This document shows, piece by piece, positions 42,619 to 51,763 of a DNA stretch of 64,000 nucleotides. This DNA comes from CAUPWF01 sp964369775 (GTDB lineage Bacteria > Bacillota > Clostridia > Lachnospirales > Lachnospiraceae): assembly GCA_964369775.1 (NCBI GenBank), contig CAYJHQ010000002.1, positions 62,001 to 126,000 on the forward strand, written 5' to 3'. The notes under the pieces are model-generated. The model was given only the letters and a program-made list of their open reading frames with translations, was not told the origin of the DNA and did not search any database. The position numbers and the translations under genes were made by a program. Position 1 is the stretch's first letter; every line of letters starts with the position of its first letter.

Positions 42619-43495
42619 AGTAGGTAGCCGTGAGAGCAAACTAGCAGTTGTTCAAGCAAATATGGTGATTGAGAGTATAAAGAAATATCACCCAGAGATC
42701 GAAGTAGAACTGGTAACGATGAAGACTACAGGTGATATTATTTTAGATAGAACACTGGATAAAATAGGTGGAAAAGGGCTATTTGTAAAAGAATTAGATC
42801 GCGCTCTTTTGGAAAAAGAAGTAGATATTACAGTACATAGTTTTAAAGATATGCCAATGGAAATTGATGAGAGATTGCCAATAGTAGCTACATCAAGAAG
42901 AGAAGATCCAAGGGATGTGCTGATTTTACCAGAAGGAAAAAGTGAAATTGAAAAAGATAAGCCACTTGGATGTGCAAGCAAAAGAAGAACTCTACAATTG
43001 AAAAAGTTATGGCCGGATCAAGAGATAAAACCGATTAGAGGAAATGTGTTGACGAGGTTAGAGAAGTTAGATAAGGGCGAGTATAGCGGTCTAATCTTAG
43101 CTTATGCGGGAATCAAGAGACTTGGGCTAGAGAATAGGATTAGTAAAGTGTTTGACCCAAGTGAGATTATCCCAGCAGCCTGTCAAGGGGTAGTGGTAGT
43201 GCAAGCTAGAAAAGGCGAAGATGTCTTTTTTCTAGAAGAGTTTAAAGACCATGAGACATGGATTACCTCTACTTGTGAAAGAGCCTTTGTTCGAACATTA
43301 GATGGAGGATGCAGTTCACCTGTTGCATCTTACGCAGTATTAGGAAAAGAAGGGAAGACCTTACAGTTTAAAGGGCTATACGTAGATGATTATGGAAATA
43401 TGGATATAGAAGAACAAGAATTTTCAATAAAATGTAGAGAAGAAAGGGCGATTGTCATGGCACAAGAGATGAAGAAAAGAGGAGCAGTATTATGA
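42608..43495 (+). CDS. hemC: Hydroxymethylbilane synthase (porphobilinogen deaminase)
   Basis: This 295-residue enzyme condenses four porphobilinogens. IRVGSRESKLAVVQANMV, HSFKDMP and the dipyrromethane-anchoring Cys in LDGGCSSPVASYA are all present. The GTG start at 42608 follows GGAGGAAGAC. Confidence 0.96.
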   Translation: MKIRVGSRESKLAVVQANMVIESIKKYHPEIEVELVTMKTTGDIILDRTLDKIGGKGLFVKELDRALLEKEVDITVHSFKDMPMEIDERLPIVATSRREDPRDVLILPEGKSEIEKDKPLGCASKRRTLQLKKLWPDQEIKPIRGNVLTRLEKLDKGEYSGLILAYAGIKRLGLENRISKVFDPSEIIPAACQGVVVVQARKGEDVFFLEEFKDHETWITSTCERAFVRTLDGGCSSPVASYAVLGKEGKTLQFKGLYVDDYGNMDIEEQEFSIKCREERAIVMAQEMKKRGAVL

Positions 43496-44967
43496 TAGGA
43501 AAAGTAATATTAGTAGGTGCTGGTCCATATCATGTAAAACTTTTGACTTTGGCAGCAGTAGAAGAGATAAAAAAGGCAGAAGTAGTTGTTTATGACAGAT
43601 TAGTCTCTGAAGAGATTATGGCATTGGTTCCTAGAGGTACAGAAAAAATAAATGTTGGGAAAAACGTAGGACACCACCCAGTAAAACAAGAGAGAATCAA
43701 CGAAATCTTAGTGGAAAAAGCAAAAGAAGGAAAGAGAGTGGTGCGCTTAAAAGGTGGAGATGGATTTTTATTTGGAAGAGGTGGAGAGGAACTGGAATTA
43801 ATAAAAGAAAATCAGATTCCTTTTAAAGTTATTCCGGGGATTTCGTCCTCGCTTTCCGTTCCAACATTTGCAGGAATTCCAGTAACCCATAGAGACTATT
43901 GTTCTTCTGTTCATATTATTACAGGTCACAGAAAACAAGATGGAACTTTAGATATGGATTATGATGCATTGGTTAGATTAGATGGAACATTGGTATTTAT
44001 GATGTCTGTTTCATCTTCACCACATATTATGGAAAAGCTTATGGAAGCAGGTATGGATGGGGATATGCCAGCAGGGATTGTAGAGAGAGGTTCTAGCCCA
44101 TTTCAAAGAAAAGTAATCACTACAGTAGGAAACTTAAAAGAAGACATTGAAAAGAATCAGATAGAATCACCTGCAATTGTGATTGTAGGGAAAGTATGTC
44201 AATTAGACTTTGATTGGTACGGTAAATTACCATTGCTTGGGAAAAAAGTGTTAGTTACAAGACCGAGAAAAAAATCCAGTGAAATGGCAGCGAAATTAAG
44301 AGAAAATGGAGCCTATGTAACAGTAGCTTCAACTATAGATATAGAGGCAGTTGAATGCGAATTACCAGATTTATCTTCCTTTACAAAGATTGTATTTTCT
44401 AGTGCAAATGGTGTGGATAGCTTTTTTAAAGCCCTAAGAAAAAAGGGAAAAGACGCAAGAGCACTTGGGAACCACAAGGTAGCCACAATAGGACTACAGA
44501 CAGAGAAGACGTTGCTGAAATATGGAATCAGTTCAGATTTTACGCCATCGGTGTATGAAGGGAAAATTTTTGCAGAGGAGATGTGCGAACAAGGGTTTTT
44601 AGGAGTAAAGGATCAAGTGTTGATTCTGCGCGGTAATATTTCCATGGAGCATCTCCAGGAAAAATTAAATGAAAAAGAAATTCCATATGAAGAGTTAGTA
44701 TGTTACAAGACTTCTTACATAAAAGAAAAGGACCTTGATTTAAATGAGTATGACTGTGTGGCATTTACTAGTGCCAGTGCAGTAAAGTCATTTGTGGCAA
44801 ATTATGATAAGTACGAACAATTATTGGCTTTTTGTATCGGGCCAACAACAGAAGAAGAAGCAAAAAAACACGGTTTCAAAACGCAGACATCAAAAGAGGC
44901 TTTAATTGATAGCGTAATTTTAAAAATAAAGGAGCATTACAATGATTTACAGTCCGAGAAGGCTTAG
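43492..44967 (+). CDS. cobA-hemD: Fused uroporphyrinogen-III C-methyltransferase and uroporphyrinogen-III synthase (CobA-HemD)
   Basis: This 491-residue bifunctional protein has a SUMT methylase (residues about 1-245: VVYDRLVS, RLKGGDGFLFGRGGEE, IPGISSSLSVPTFAGIPVTHR) and a HemD domain (about 248-485). It makes precorrin-2 from hydroxymethylbilane. The first SAM loop, normally GAGPGDPELLT, reads GAGPYHVKLLT, a clear deviation in an otherwise intact enzyme. It overlaps hemC by 4 and hemB by 26 bases. Confidence 0.94.
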   Translation: MIGKVILVGAGPYHVKLLTLAAVEEIKKAEVVVYDRLVSEEIMALVPRGTEKINVGKNVGHHPVKQERINEILVEKAKEGKRVVRLKGGDGFLFGRGGEELELIKENQIPFKVIPGISSSLSVPTFAGIPVTHRDYCSSVHIITGHRKQDGTLDMDYDALVRLDGTLVFMMSVSSSPHIMEKLMEAGMDGDMPAGIVERGSSPFQRKVITTVGNLKEDIEKNQIESPAIVIVGKVCQLDFDWYGKLPLLGKKVLVTRPRKKSSEMAAKLRENGAYVTVASTIDIEAVECELPDLSSFTKIVFSSANGVDSFFKALRKKGKDARALGNHKVATIGLQTEKTLLKYGISSDFTPSVYEGKIFAEEMCEQGFLGVKDQVLILRGNISMEHLQEKLNEKEIPYEELVCYKTSYIKEKDLDLNEYDCVAFTSASAVKSFVANYDKYEQLLAFCIGPTTEEEAKKHGFKTQTSKEALIDSVILKIKEHYNDLQSEKA

Positions 44968-45919
44968 AGCTAATCAACATATAAGAAGCATGGTAAAGGA
45001 GACAACCATAAATAAAGACAGCTTGATTTTACCGATATTTATTAAAGATGGAAACAATTTAAAGAAACCACTTAAGGCATTAGAGAATCATTTTCAGTAT
45101 AGCGTAGATACAGTATGTAAAGATTTGGAAGGCTTTTTAAATATGGGTCTGACAAAGTATATTCTTTTTGGAATACCGGAAGAAAAAGATTGTGTTGGAT
45201 CACAGGCATATCACGAAGATGGCGTGATTAATAGAGGGATACGCGAAATTAAGAAAAACTTTGGTAATGATATCTACTTGATTTCAGATGTCTGTATGTG
45301 TGAGTATACAGATCACGGGCATTGTGGAATTCTAAACGGTGAAGAAGTAGATAATGCTGAAACCTTAAAATATTTAGAAAAAATTGCGGTATCAAATGCA
45401 CATGCAGGTATTGATATGGTTGCACCTTCTGATATGATGGATGGAAGAGTTTATGCAATAAGAGAAGGTTTGAATTCAGAAGGATTTGTTAATGTTCCAA
45501 TCATGTCTTATAGTGCAAAATATGCATCTAGTTTTTATAGCCCATTTAGAGAAGCAGCGGAATCGGCACCAAGCTTTGGTGACAGAAAAGCTTATCAGAT
45601 GGATTACCATAATATCAATGAAGCGCTAAAAGAAGTGGAATTAGATGAAAGTGAAGGTGCAGATATCATTATGGTTAAGCCGGCACTGACTTATCTAGAT
45701 GTAATAGCAAAAGTTAAAAATCAGACTAATCTTCCAGTTGCTGCTTATAGTGTGAGTGGGGAATACGCAATGATGAAGGCTGCAGCTAAGATGGGATATT
45801 TAGATGAATATAAGCTTATGTGTGAAGCAACTACTTCAATCTATAGAGCAGGAGCAGATATATTGATTAGCTATTATGCACCTGAAATCGTTAAAGCGAT
45901 TGAAAGAGGAGACTTATGA
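44942..45919 (+). CDS. hemB: Delta-aminolevulinic acid dehydratase (porphobilinogen synthase)
   Basis: This 325-residue enzyme joins two 5-aminolevulinates. The zinc-cysteine segment DVCMCEYTDHGHCG, the Schiff-base lysines in MSYSAKYASSFY and MVKPALTYLD are all visible. It starts inside the 3' end of cobA-hemD with AAGGAGCATTACA upstream. The genes that make aminolevulinate (hemA, hemL) are not in the window. Confidence 0.97.
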   Translation: MIYSPRRLRANQHIRSMVKETTINKDSLILPIFIKDGNNLKKPLKALENHFQYSVDTVCKDLEGFLNMGLTKYILFGIPEEKDCVGSQAYHEDGVINRGIREIKKNFGNDIYLISDVCMCEYTDHGHCGILNGEEVDNAETLKYLEKIAVSNAHAGIDMVAPSDMMDGRVYAIREGLNSEGFVNVPIMSYSAKYASSFYSPFREAAESAPSFGDRKAYQMDYHNINEALKEVELDESEGADIIMVKPALTYLDVIAKVKNQTNLPVAAYSVSGEYAMMKAAAKMGYLDEYKLMCEATTSIYRAGADILISYYAPEIVKAIERGDL

Positions 45920-46668
45920 AAAATATCCTAATTGGATTTATCATGTCAATGTCAATGTTTTCGAAAATACCAAGTCCGCAGGTGTGGAAGGAAGAGGGGA
46001 TTGGTCTCTTGATGCCTATGTTTCCCTTTGTAGGAGGAATACTTGGAGCTATTTGGTTTCTTCTATACAGAGGTCTTTTAGGATTAGATGCGCCGCCTAT
46101 GATTGGTGGTGCATTATTAGCAGTTTTTCCAGTGCTTATTACAGGAGGAATCCATATGGATGGATTTATGGATACCAATGATGCTATTGGCTCGAGAGGA
46201 AACTTAGAGAAAAAGAGGGAAATACTAAAGGACAGCCATGTAGGAGCATTTGCTGTTATCTGGATTTGCATCTATTTCTTGCTTTCTTTTGGAGGAATCT
46301 ACGAATATTACAAAAATGGTGGAAGAGGGTTTGTTTTTATATTTCTACCAATGTTATCAAGAGCGATTGTAGCAATCTCAGTGACACAGATAAAACCTAT
46401 GGTAACAACTGGGTATGCGGCAATGTACATGAATCATACAAAAGCAGTGCATAAAGTAGCAGTTATCTTAGCAGGAATTGGGATAATCTCAGTCTCATTT
46501 TTAGTAGCAGATCCTCTGGTAGCAGGAGCTTTGGCGATTGGTAGTGTGATAGGCGTGGTGACTGTAAGGTTGCTTACGAAAGAGTTTGAAGGATTTTCAG
46601 GAGATTTATGTGGATACACACTAACGCTGATAGAGTTATCAGTATTAGTATTAATTGGACTAGCTTAG
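45916..46668 (+). CDS. cobS: Adenosylcobinamide-GDP ribazoletransferase (cobalamin synthase)
   Basis: This 250-residue polytopic membrane enzyme joins adenosylcobinamide-GDP with alpha-ribazole. FSKIPSP near the start, GGIHMDGFMDTNDAIGSRG (metal site) and KDSHVGAFAV are the family motifs. It overlaps hemB by 4 bases. Confidence 0.95.
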   Translation: MKNILIGFIMSMSMFSKIPSPQVWKEEGIGLLMPMFPFVGGILGAIWFLLYRGLLGLDAPPMIGGALLAVFPVLITGGIHMDGFMDTNDAIGSRGNLEKKREILKDSHVGAFAVIWICIYFLLSFGGIYEYYKNGGRGFVFIFLPMLSRAIVAISVTQIKPMVTTGYAAMYMNHTKAVHKVAVILAGIGIISVSFLVADPLVAGALAIGSVIGVVTVRLLTKEFEGFSGDLCGYTLTLIELSVLVLIGLA

Positions 46669-46677
46669 GAGAAAAAG

Positions 46678-47658
46678 ATGAGTAGTATAGAAAATACAGT
46701 AATTGTAGTGCTAATTGCGTTTGTTTTAGATTTTATCATAGGAGACCCACATAACCCATTTCATCCTATTCGATTAATTGGAACTGTAATTTCGATGTTT
46801 GTGAAATTATGTGGTAGATTAAAGATACAGAGTAAGAAAGCTAAATTTATATATGGAATGATGATGAATTTAGTTACAGTTATGTTCTTTTTTTTCGCTA
46901 CACTGATATTGGTGAAATGGGTATATAGAATCAATTTCTATCTAGGAATCGGCATAGAAAGCATTATTTGCTATTTTATGATTTCTACTAGAGCACTTTA
47001 CAAAGAAGGCGAAAAACTTACAAAAGAGATTCGTGACAACAATTTGGAAGGTGCAAGGAGGAAGCTTTCTTATATAGTAGGACGTGATACAAAAAATCTT
47101 TCATTTGAACAGATTACAAAGGCCACAATTGAGACTATCGCAGAAAATTTCTCAGATGGAGTGGTTGCCCCATTATTATTTGCATTTATAGGAGGAGCAC
47201 CTCTTGCAGTTGCCTATAAAACGGTTAATACATTTGATTCTATGGTAGGATACAAGAATGAAACTTATGAATATCTAGGGAAATTTTCTGCGAAACTTGA
47301 TGATGTAGTAAATTATATACCAGCAAGGATTTCGGCATATTTTATGATAGTAGCAGCTGGATTGCAAAAAAAGTCTATAAAAGAATCATTTCGCATATAT
47401 AAAAGAGACCGATATAATCACACTAGTCCCAATTCAGCTCATACAGAGGCAGCTTGTGCGGGGGCATTGGGCTTACAGCTTGGTGGTGCCTCGACATACA
47501 AAGGAAAAGTAGTAGAGAAACCAACAATGGGAGATGCCATCAACGAACCGAAAGTGGGATACATAATGGAGGCTGCAAATCTAATGTATATTTCCGCCAT
47601 ACTAGCATTGGTCATTTTTGCTGGATGCAGTGTAGCAGTACAAAGTTTTATATTATAA
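46678..47658 (+). CDS. cbiB: Adenosylcobinamide-phosphate synthase
   Basis: This 326-residue membrane protein attaches aminopropanol phosphate to adenosylcobyric acid. It has FIIGDPHNPFHPIRLIG, ETIAENFSDGVVAPLLF, NTFDSMVGYKNETY and the near-C-terminal PNSAHTEAACAGALG. AGGAGAAAAAG precedes the ATG. It follows cobS. Confidence 0.95.
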   Translation: MSSIENTVIVVLIAFVLDFIIGDPHNPFHPIRLIGTVISMFVKLCGRLKIQSKKAKFIYGMMMNLVTVMFFFFATLILVKWVYRINFYLGIGIESIICYFMISTRALYKEGEKLTKEIRDNNLEGARRKLSYIVGRDTKNLSFEQITKATIETIAENFSDGVVAPLLFAFIGGAPLAVAYKTVNTFDSMVGYKNETYEYLGKFSAKLDDVVNYIPARISAYFMIVAAGLQKKSIKESFRIYKRDRYNHTSPNSAHTEAACAGALGLQLGGASTYKGKVVEKPTMGDAINEPKVGYIMEAANLMYISAILALVIFAGCSVAVQSFIL

Positions 47659-47706
47659 TTTATTAGAAAAGTGATTATCAAATGAACAGAAATGGAGAGA
47701 CTGAAA

Positions 47707-48783
47707 ATGTATACATATGAGCATGGGGGAAGCATAAGATATGAACGGTCAGATGTGATTGATTTTTCGGCGAATATCAACCCGCTTGGATTACCAAAAG
47801 GTGTGAGAGAGGCGATAGTAAATGCAATGGATACTTCTGTATATTATCCAGATCCCTTTGTGAAAAACCTCAGGGGGCATTTAGAGAAAAAAGAAAAGAT
47901 CGATCAGAGATACATTTTTTGTGGAAATGGAGCATCTGATATAATCTTTCGCTTATGTACCTTGATAAAACCTAAAAGTGCGTTACTGTTAGCTCCCACA
48001 TTTATAGATTATGAAAGGGCTCTAAAAGTAAACAAATGTAAAGCAATCAGTCACTATATATTAGAGGCGGAAAAAGGTTTTTTGCCAGATGAATCACTAT
48101 ATTCTCGTATCAAAAAGGATGAGTTTCAAATGGTGTGGTTGTGCAATCCAAATAATCCTACAGGGTGTATACTAGAAAAAGAGTATATATTACGTATTAT
48201 TCAAATTTGCAAAGAGTACGGAGGCTATGTTGTGGTTGATCAGTGCTTTTTGGATTTTCTTCCTGAAAGTGACCGGTACTGTGTATTAGAATATTTAGAA
48301 GCCTATCAAAATTTAATTGTCTTAAAAGCATTTACAAAGTTTTATGCCATGCCAGGGTTACGGTTAGGATATGCATTTTGCTCAGATTCGAACATTATAG
48401 AAGGCCTATACTATACAGGCGCTGATTGGAGTGTGTCTAATATAGCTGAAGCTGCTGGGATTGAAGCGATGAAGGATTTAGAGTATGAAAGAGACACACA
48501 TGAATATGTCCAAAGAGAAAAAGAGAAAATCTATAATGCTTTACAACAAGTGGGATATGTCATATATGGAAGTAGCGCTAATTATCTGTTTTTTTATACA
48601 GAAGAAGAGAAATTAGAACAAATATTATTAGAAGAATATCATATCAATATCAGAAATTGTGCTAATTATACTGGTTTAGAGAAAGGGTATTATCGCGTTG
48701 GAATACAAAGCGAGGTGGAAAATGAAGCTTTAATAAGGGCGCTACAAAAAATACAAAAAACGAAGTTGAGGATGAATAAGTGA
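47707..48783 (+). CDS. cobD: L-threonine-O-3-phosphate decarboxylase (CobD)
   Basis: This 358-residue PLP-dependent aminotransferase-fold enzyme makes aminopropanol phosphate. It has EHGGSIRYERSDVIDFSANI, the CNPNNPTG segment and the PLP lysine in LKAFTKFYAMPGLRLGYA. The ATG at 47707 is chosen over 47692, because GGAGAG at 47694-47699 serves the later one. No threonine kinase gene (pduX) is present. Confidence 0.92.
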   Translation: MYTYEHGGSIRYERSDVIDFSANINPLGLPKGVREAIVNAMDTSVYYPDPFVKNLRGHLEKKEKIDQRYIFCGNGASDIIFRLCTLIKPKSALLLAPTFIDYERALKVNKCKAISHYILEAEKGFLPDESLYSRIKKDEFQMVWLCNPNNPTGCILEKEYILRIIQICKEYGGYVVVDQCFLDFLPESDRYCVLEYLEAYQNLIVLKAFTKFYAMPGLRLGYAFCSDSNIIEGLYYTGADWSVSNIAEAAGIEAMKDLEYERDTHEYVQREKEKIYNALQQVGYVIYGSSANYLFFYTEEEKLEQILLEEYHINIRNCANYTGLEKGYYRVGIQSEVENEALIRALQKIQKTKLRMNK

Positions 48784-49973
48784 CAAGAGAAAAAACAGCA
48801 AAGATTTATATTATAGCAGTTGCGATTATCGCACTTGCTCATGGATTTAGTGATGTTATATTAGCGAATTATTTTAAAGATGCATACAACGTAACAGCAC
48901 TGCAGAGAGGGTTTATAGAAGTGCCAAGAGAATTGCCGGGAATCTTAGCAATATTTGTGATAACCCTCCTCTCTAGATTAGGTGATATAAAGATAGCAAT
49001 GATTTCTCAGATTATCGCTTCTATAGGGATTTTGATATTAGCATTTACAACACCGAGTTTTTATACGATGACAGCAGTTCTCTTTATATTTTCTATGGGA
49101 GTTCACCTATTTATGCCGTTGCAAGATAGTATAGCGATGAAAGTGATGGGAAGTGAAGGGAATGTAGGGACAAGCCTTGGTAAATTAAAAGGAATTGCAA
49201 CAGGATTTTCACTTTTTGCAGCTATTATTGTATTCTTTGGTTTTCGATTCAATGTGTTTCAATTAAAAACAGAAGTTAGATCTATCTTTGTAATCGCAGG
49301 GGTTTTGTTATTAATCAGTGCGATTTTACTGTACTCTATAACTAGAAACAAAAAAGGTGAGAAAGCAGAAAGACCAAAGCTTGTTATTCGAAAAGAGTAT
49401 AAGTATTATTACATATTAGCGATTATGAATGGGGTGCAAAAGCAAGTCTTTTTGGTGTATGCTCCATGGGTTATTATTGAGATATTAGGGAGAGGGGCAG
49501 ATACGATATCACTTCTTTTATTAATTAGCTCTATAGGGGGAATGTTTTTCTTGCCATTTTTAGGAAAGTGCTTAGATAGATTTGGAATCAGAGCTATGTT
49601 CTATGCAGATGCTCTCTCATTTATTGTGGTATATTTAGCGTTTGCCTTTATGACATTTCAACTGGTATCAGGAAACTTTTCTACAACAGGTGTAGCAGCT
49701 ATTGTTACTTTTGGGATTTTTGTATTAGATAGAATGTCAAGTCAGATGGGATTTATACGTGCCGTTTATCTAAATAAAATTTCAAAAGATAAAACTGAGA
49801 TACCATCAACACTTTCTTTTGGGATTGCACTTGACCATGTAGTAGCCATTAGCTGTTCACTTGTCAGTGGTTTGATTTGGACAAATTTTGGCCCGCATTA
49901 TATCTTTATTTTAGCGGCTTCTTTCTCGTTGGTAAACTTAGCTGTTGCTAAAATCATGCCATTAAAGAATTAA
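48780..49973 (+). CDS. Major facilitator superfamily transporter
   Basis: This 397-residue protein has about 12 transmembrane segments and the MFS pattern of two six-helix halves with a central charged loop (NKKGEKAERPK). The GTG start at 48780 overlaps cobD by 4 bases, so it is co-translated with the cobalamin genes. It might move a corrinoid precursor, lower-ligand base or methyl donor; the sequence does not tell. Confidence 0.83.
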   Translation: MTREKTAKIYIIAVAIIALAHGFSDVILANYFKDAYNVTALQRGFIEVPRELPGILAIFVITLLSRLGDIKIAMISQIIASIGILILAFTTPSFYTMTAVLFIFSMGVHLFMPLQDSIAMKVMGSEGNVGTSLGKLKGIATGFSLFAAIIVFFGFRFNVFQLKTEVRSIFVIAGVLLLISAILLYSITRNKKGEKAERPKLVIRKEYKYYYILAIMNGVQKQVFLVYAPWVIIEILGRGADTISLLLLISSIGGMFFLPFLGKCLDRFGIRAMFYADALSFIVVYLAFAFMTFQLVSGNFSTTGVAAIVTFGIFVLDRMSSQMGFIRAVYLNKISKDKTEIPSTLSFGIALDHVVAISCSLVSGLIWTNFGPHYIFILAASFSLVNLAVAKIMPLKN

Positions 49974-49988
49974 TTAATAGGCTAATTA

Positions 49989-50018
49989 TTGGAAATTAGC
50001 AAAAAACTGTGTTATAGT
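49989..50018 (+). promoter_or_regulatory. Promoter of the ACT/DUF711 pair
   Basis: TTGGAA (49989-49994), 18-base spacer, TATAGT (50013-50018), 53 bases before the ATG at 50072. A small GCTAATT/AATTAGC dyad overlaps the -35 box. Confidence 0.5.
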
Positions 50019-50071
50019 AGTTCTGCATGGAGTAATCGTGTAAAAACGCATCAAAAGTGAGGAGAATGTCT

Positions 50072-50344
50072 ATGAAAAGAAGTATTGTAACAGTAGTTGG
50101 AAAAGATACGGTGGGAATTATTGCAAAAGTTTGTACATATTTAGCTGAGAATAGAATTAATGTGTTAGATATATCACAGACAATTGTACAAGGTTATTTT
50201 AACATGATGATGATAGTAGATACAGCAGATACAACAGAAGAGTACTCAGAAATCGTGAAAGGACTAGAAAATTTAGGGAGTGACATCGGTTTAAACATCC
50301 GTTGCCAAAGAGAAGAAATTTTTGAAAAAATGCACAGATTATAA
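50072..50344 (+). CDS. ACT-domain protein (UPF0237)
   Basis: This 90-residue single-domain ACT protein (RSIVTVVGKDTVGIIAKVCTYLAENRINVLDISQ is read over the first 40 residues) probably binds an amino acid or similar ligand. The ATG at 50072 is 7 bases from GGAG; in-frame ATGs at 50057 and 50066 are less well placed. It is 22 bases before the DUF711 gene, its usual partner in Firmicutes. Confidence 0.9.
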   Translation: MKRSIVTVVGKDTVGIIAKVCTYLAENRINVLDISQTIVQGYFNMMMIVDTADTTEEYSEIVKGLENLGSDIGLNIRCQREEIFEKMHRL

Positions 50345-50366
50345 AAGAGTAGCGGAGGTTGTTAAT

Positions 50367-51731
50367 ATGATTAACATGTATGAAGTAACAGAGACGAATC
50401 GAATGGTCTCTTCTTTGAACCTTGATGTAAGAACGATTACACTAGGAATTAGTTTAATGGATTGTATCGATTCAGATTTGAAAAAATTGAATGAGAATAT
50501 ATATAATAAAATTGTGACAGTTGCAAAAGACTTAGTAAAGACTGGGGAAGATATTGAACGTGAATTTGGAATTCCAATCGTAAATAAAAGAATTTCAATA
50601 ACTCCAATTGGCCTAGTAGGGGGATCTGCTTGTAAGTCGGAAGAGGATTATATCACAATTGCAGAGACTTTAGATAAGGCTGCCAAAGAAGTCGGAGTTA
50701 ACTTCATTGGTGGATATTCAGCACTTGTCTCTAAAGGTATGACAAAGAGTGATGAGCGATTGATTCGCTCTATACCAAAGGCATTGTCTGTAACAGAAAG
50801 AGTGTGTAGCTCTGTAAATGTAGGTTCAACAAGATGTGGAATCAATATGGACGCAGTGAAACTTTGTGGAGAGATAATTAAAGCGACAGCAGAAGCAACA
50901 AAAGAAGTAGATTCACTAGGATGTGCAAAGTTGGTTATCTTTTGCAATGCGCCAGATGATAATCCGTTTATGGCAGGAGCATTTTTGGGGGTGACAGAAT
51001 CAGATGCAGTAATCAACGTAGGAGTCAGTGGACCAGGAGTAGTAAAACGTGCATTAGAAGAGGTAAGAGGACAAGGTTTTGAAGTGCTATGCGAAACAAT
51101 CAAAAAGACTGCTTTTAAAGTGACAAGAGTAGGTCAGCTAGTAGCGGAAGAAGCTTCAAAGAGAATGGGGATTCCATTTGGGATTCTAGATTTATCTCTA
51201 GCACCAACTCCTGCGATAGGGGACAGTGTGGCAGAAATTTTAGAAGAAATTGGACTAGAGAGAGTAGGCGCACCAGGAACGACTGCAGCGTTAGCATTAT
51301 TAAATGACCAAGTGAAAAAAGGTGGTGTAATGGCATCTTCTTACGTTGGAGGCCTCAGCGGAGCATTTATTCCAGTAAGTGAAGATCAAGGAATGATTGA
51401 CGCTGTAAATTTAGGAGCTTTGACAATTGAGAAATTAGAGGCTATGACGTGTGTGTGTTCAGTTGGATTGGATATGATAGCGATACCAGGAAAAACAACA
51501 GCAACAACTATCTCAGGAATTATCGCAGATGAAATGGCGATTGGAATGATCAATCAGAAAACAACAGCGGTAAGAGTGATACCAGTTGTAGGGAAAGATG
51601 TAGGAGAGATAGTAGAGTTTGGTGGATTGTTGGGATATGCGCCTGTTATGCCTGTCAATGAGTTCTCTTGCGAGAAGTTTATTAATAGACAAGGAAGGAT
51701 TCCAGCACCAATACACAGTTTCAAAAACTAA
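50367..51731 (+). CDS. DUF711/UPF0210 (PFL-like) family protein
   Basis: This 454-residue cytosolic protein has the family segments VRTITLGISLMDC, NFIGGYSALVSKGMTKSDE, VNVGSTRCGINMDAV and DLSLAPTPAIGDSVAEILE. The fold is related to pyruvate formate-lyase, but no glycyl-radical motif is present and no reaction is known. The ATG at 50367 follows GGAGGTTG. Confidence 0.9.
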   Translation: MINMYEVTETNRMVSSLNLDVRTITLGISLMDCIDSDLKKLNENIYNKIVTVAKDLVKTGEDIEREFGIPIVNKRISITPIGLVGGSACKSEEDYITIAETLDKAAKEVGVNFIGGYSALVSKGMTKSDERLIRSIPKALSVTERVCSSVNVGSTRCGINMDAVKLCGEIIKATAEATKEVDSLGCAKLVIFCNAPDDNPFMAGAFLGVTESDAVINVGVSGPGVVKRALEEVRGQGFEVLCETIKKTAFKVTRVGQLVAEEASKRMGIPFGILDLSLAPTPAIGDSVAEILEEIGLERVGAPGTTAALALLNDQVKKGGVMASSYVGGLSGAFIPVSEDQGMIDAVNLGALTIEKLEAMTCVCSVGLDMIAIPGKTTATTISGIIADEMAIGMINQKTTAVRVIPVVGKDVGEIVEFGGLLGYAPVMPVNEFSCEKFINRQGRIPAPIHSFKN

Positions 51732-51763
51732 AATTAATAAGTGGTAGTGAGGAATGAATTTTC

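Noticed and set aside
49981..50000. GCTAATT/AATTAGC hairpin as terminator of the cobalamin operon
   Set aside because: It is a weak AT-rich stem followed by an A-run, not a T-run, on the plus strand, and it overlaps a promoter.
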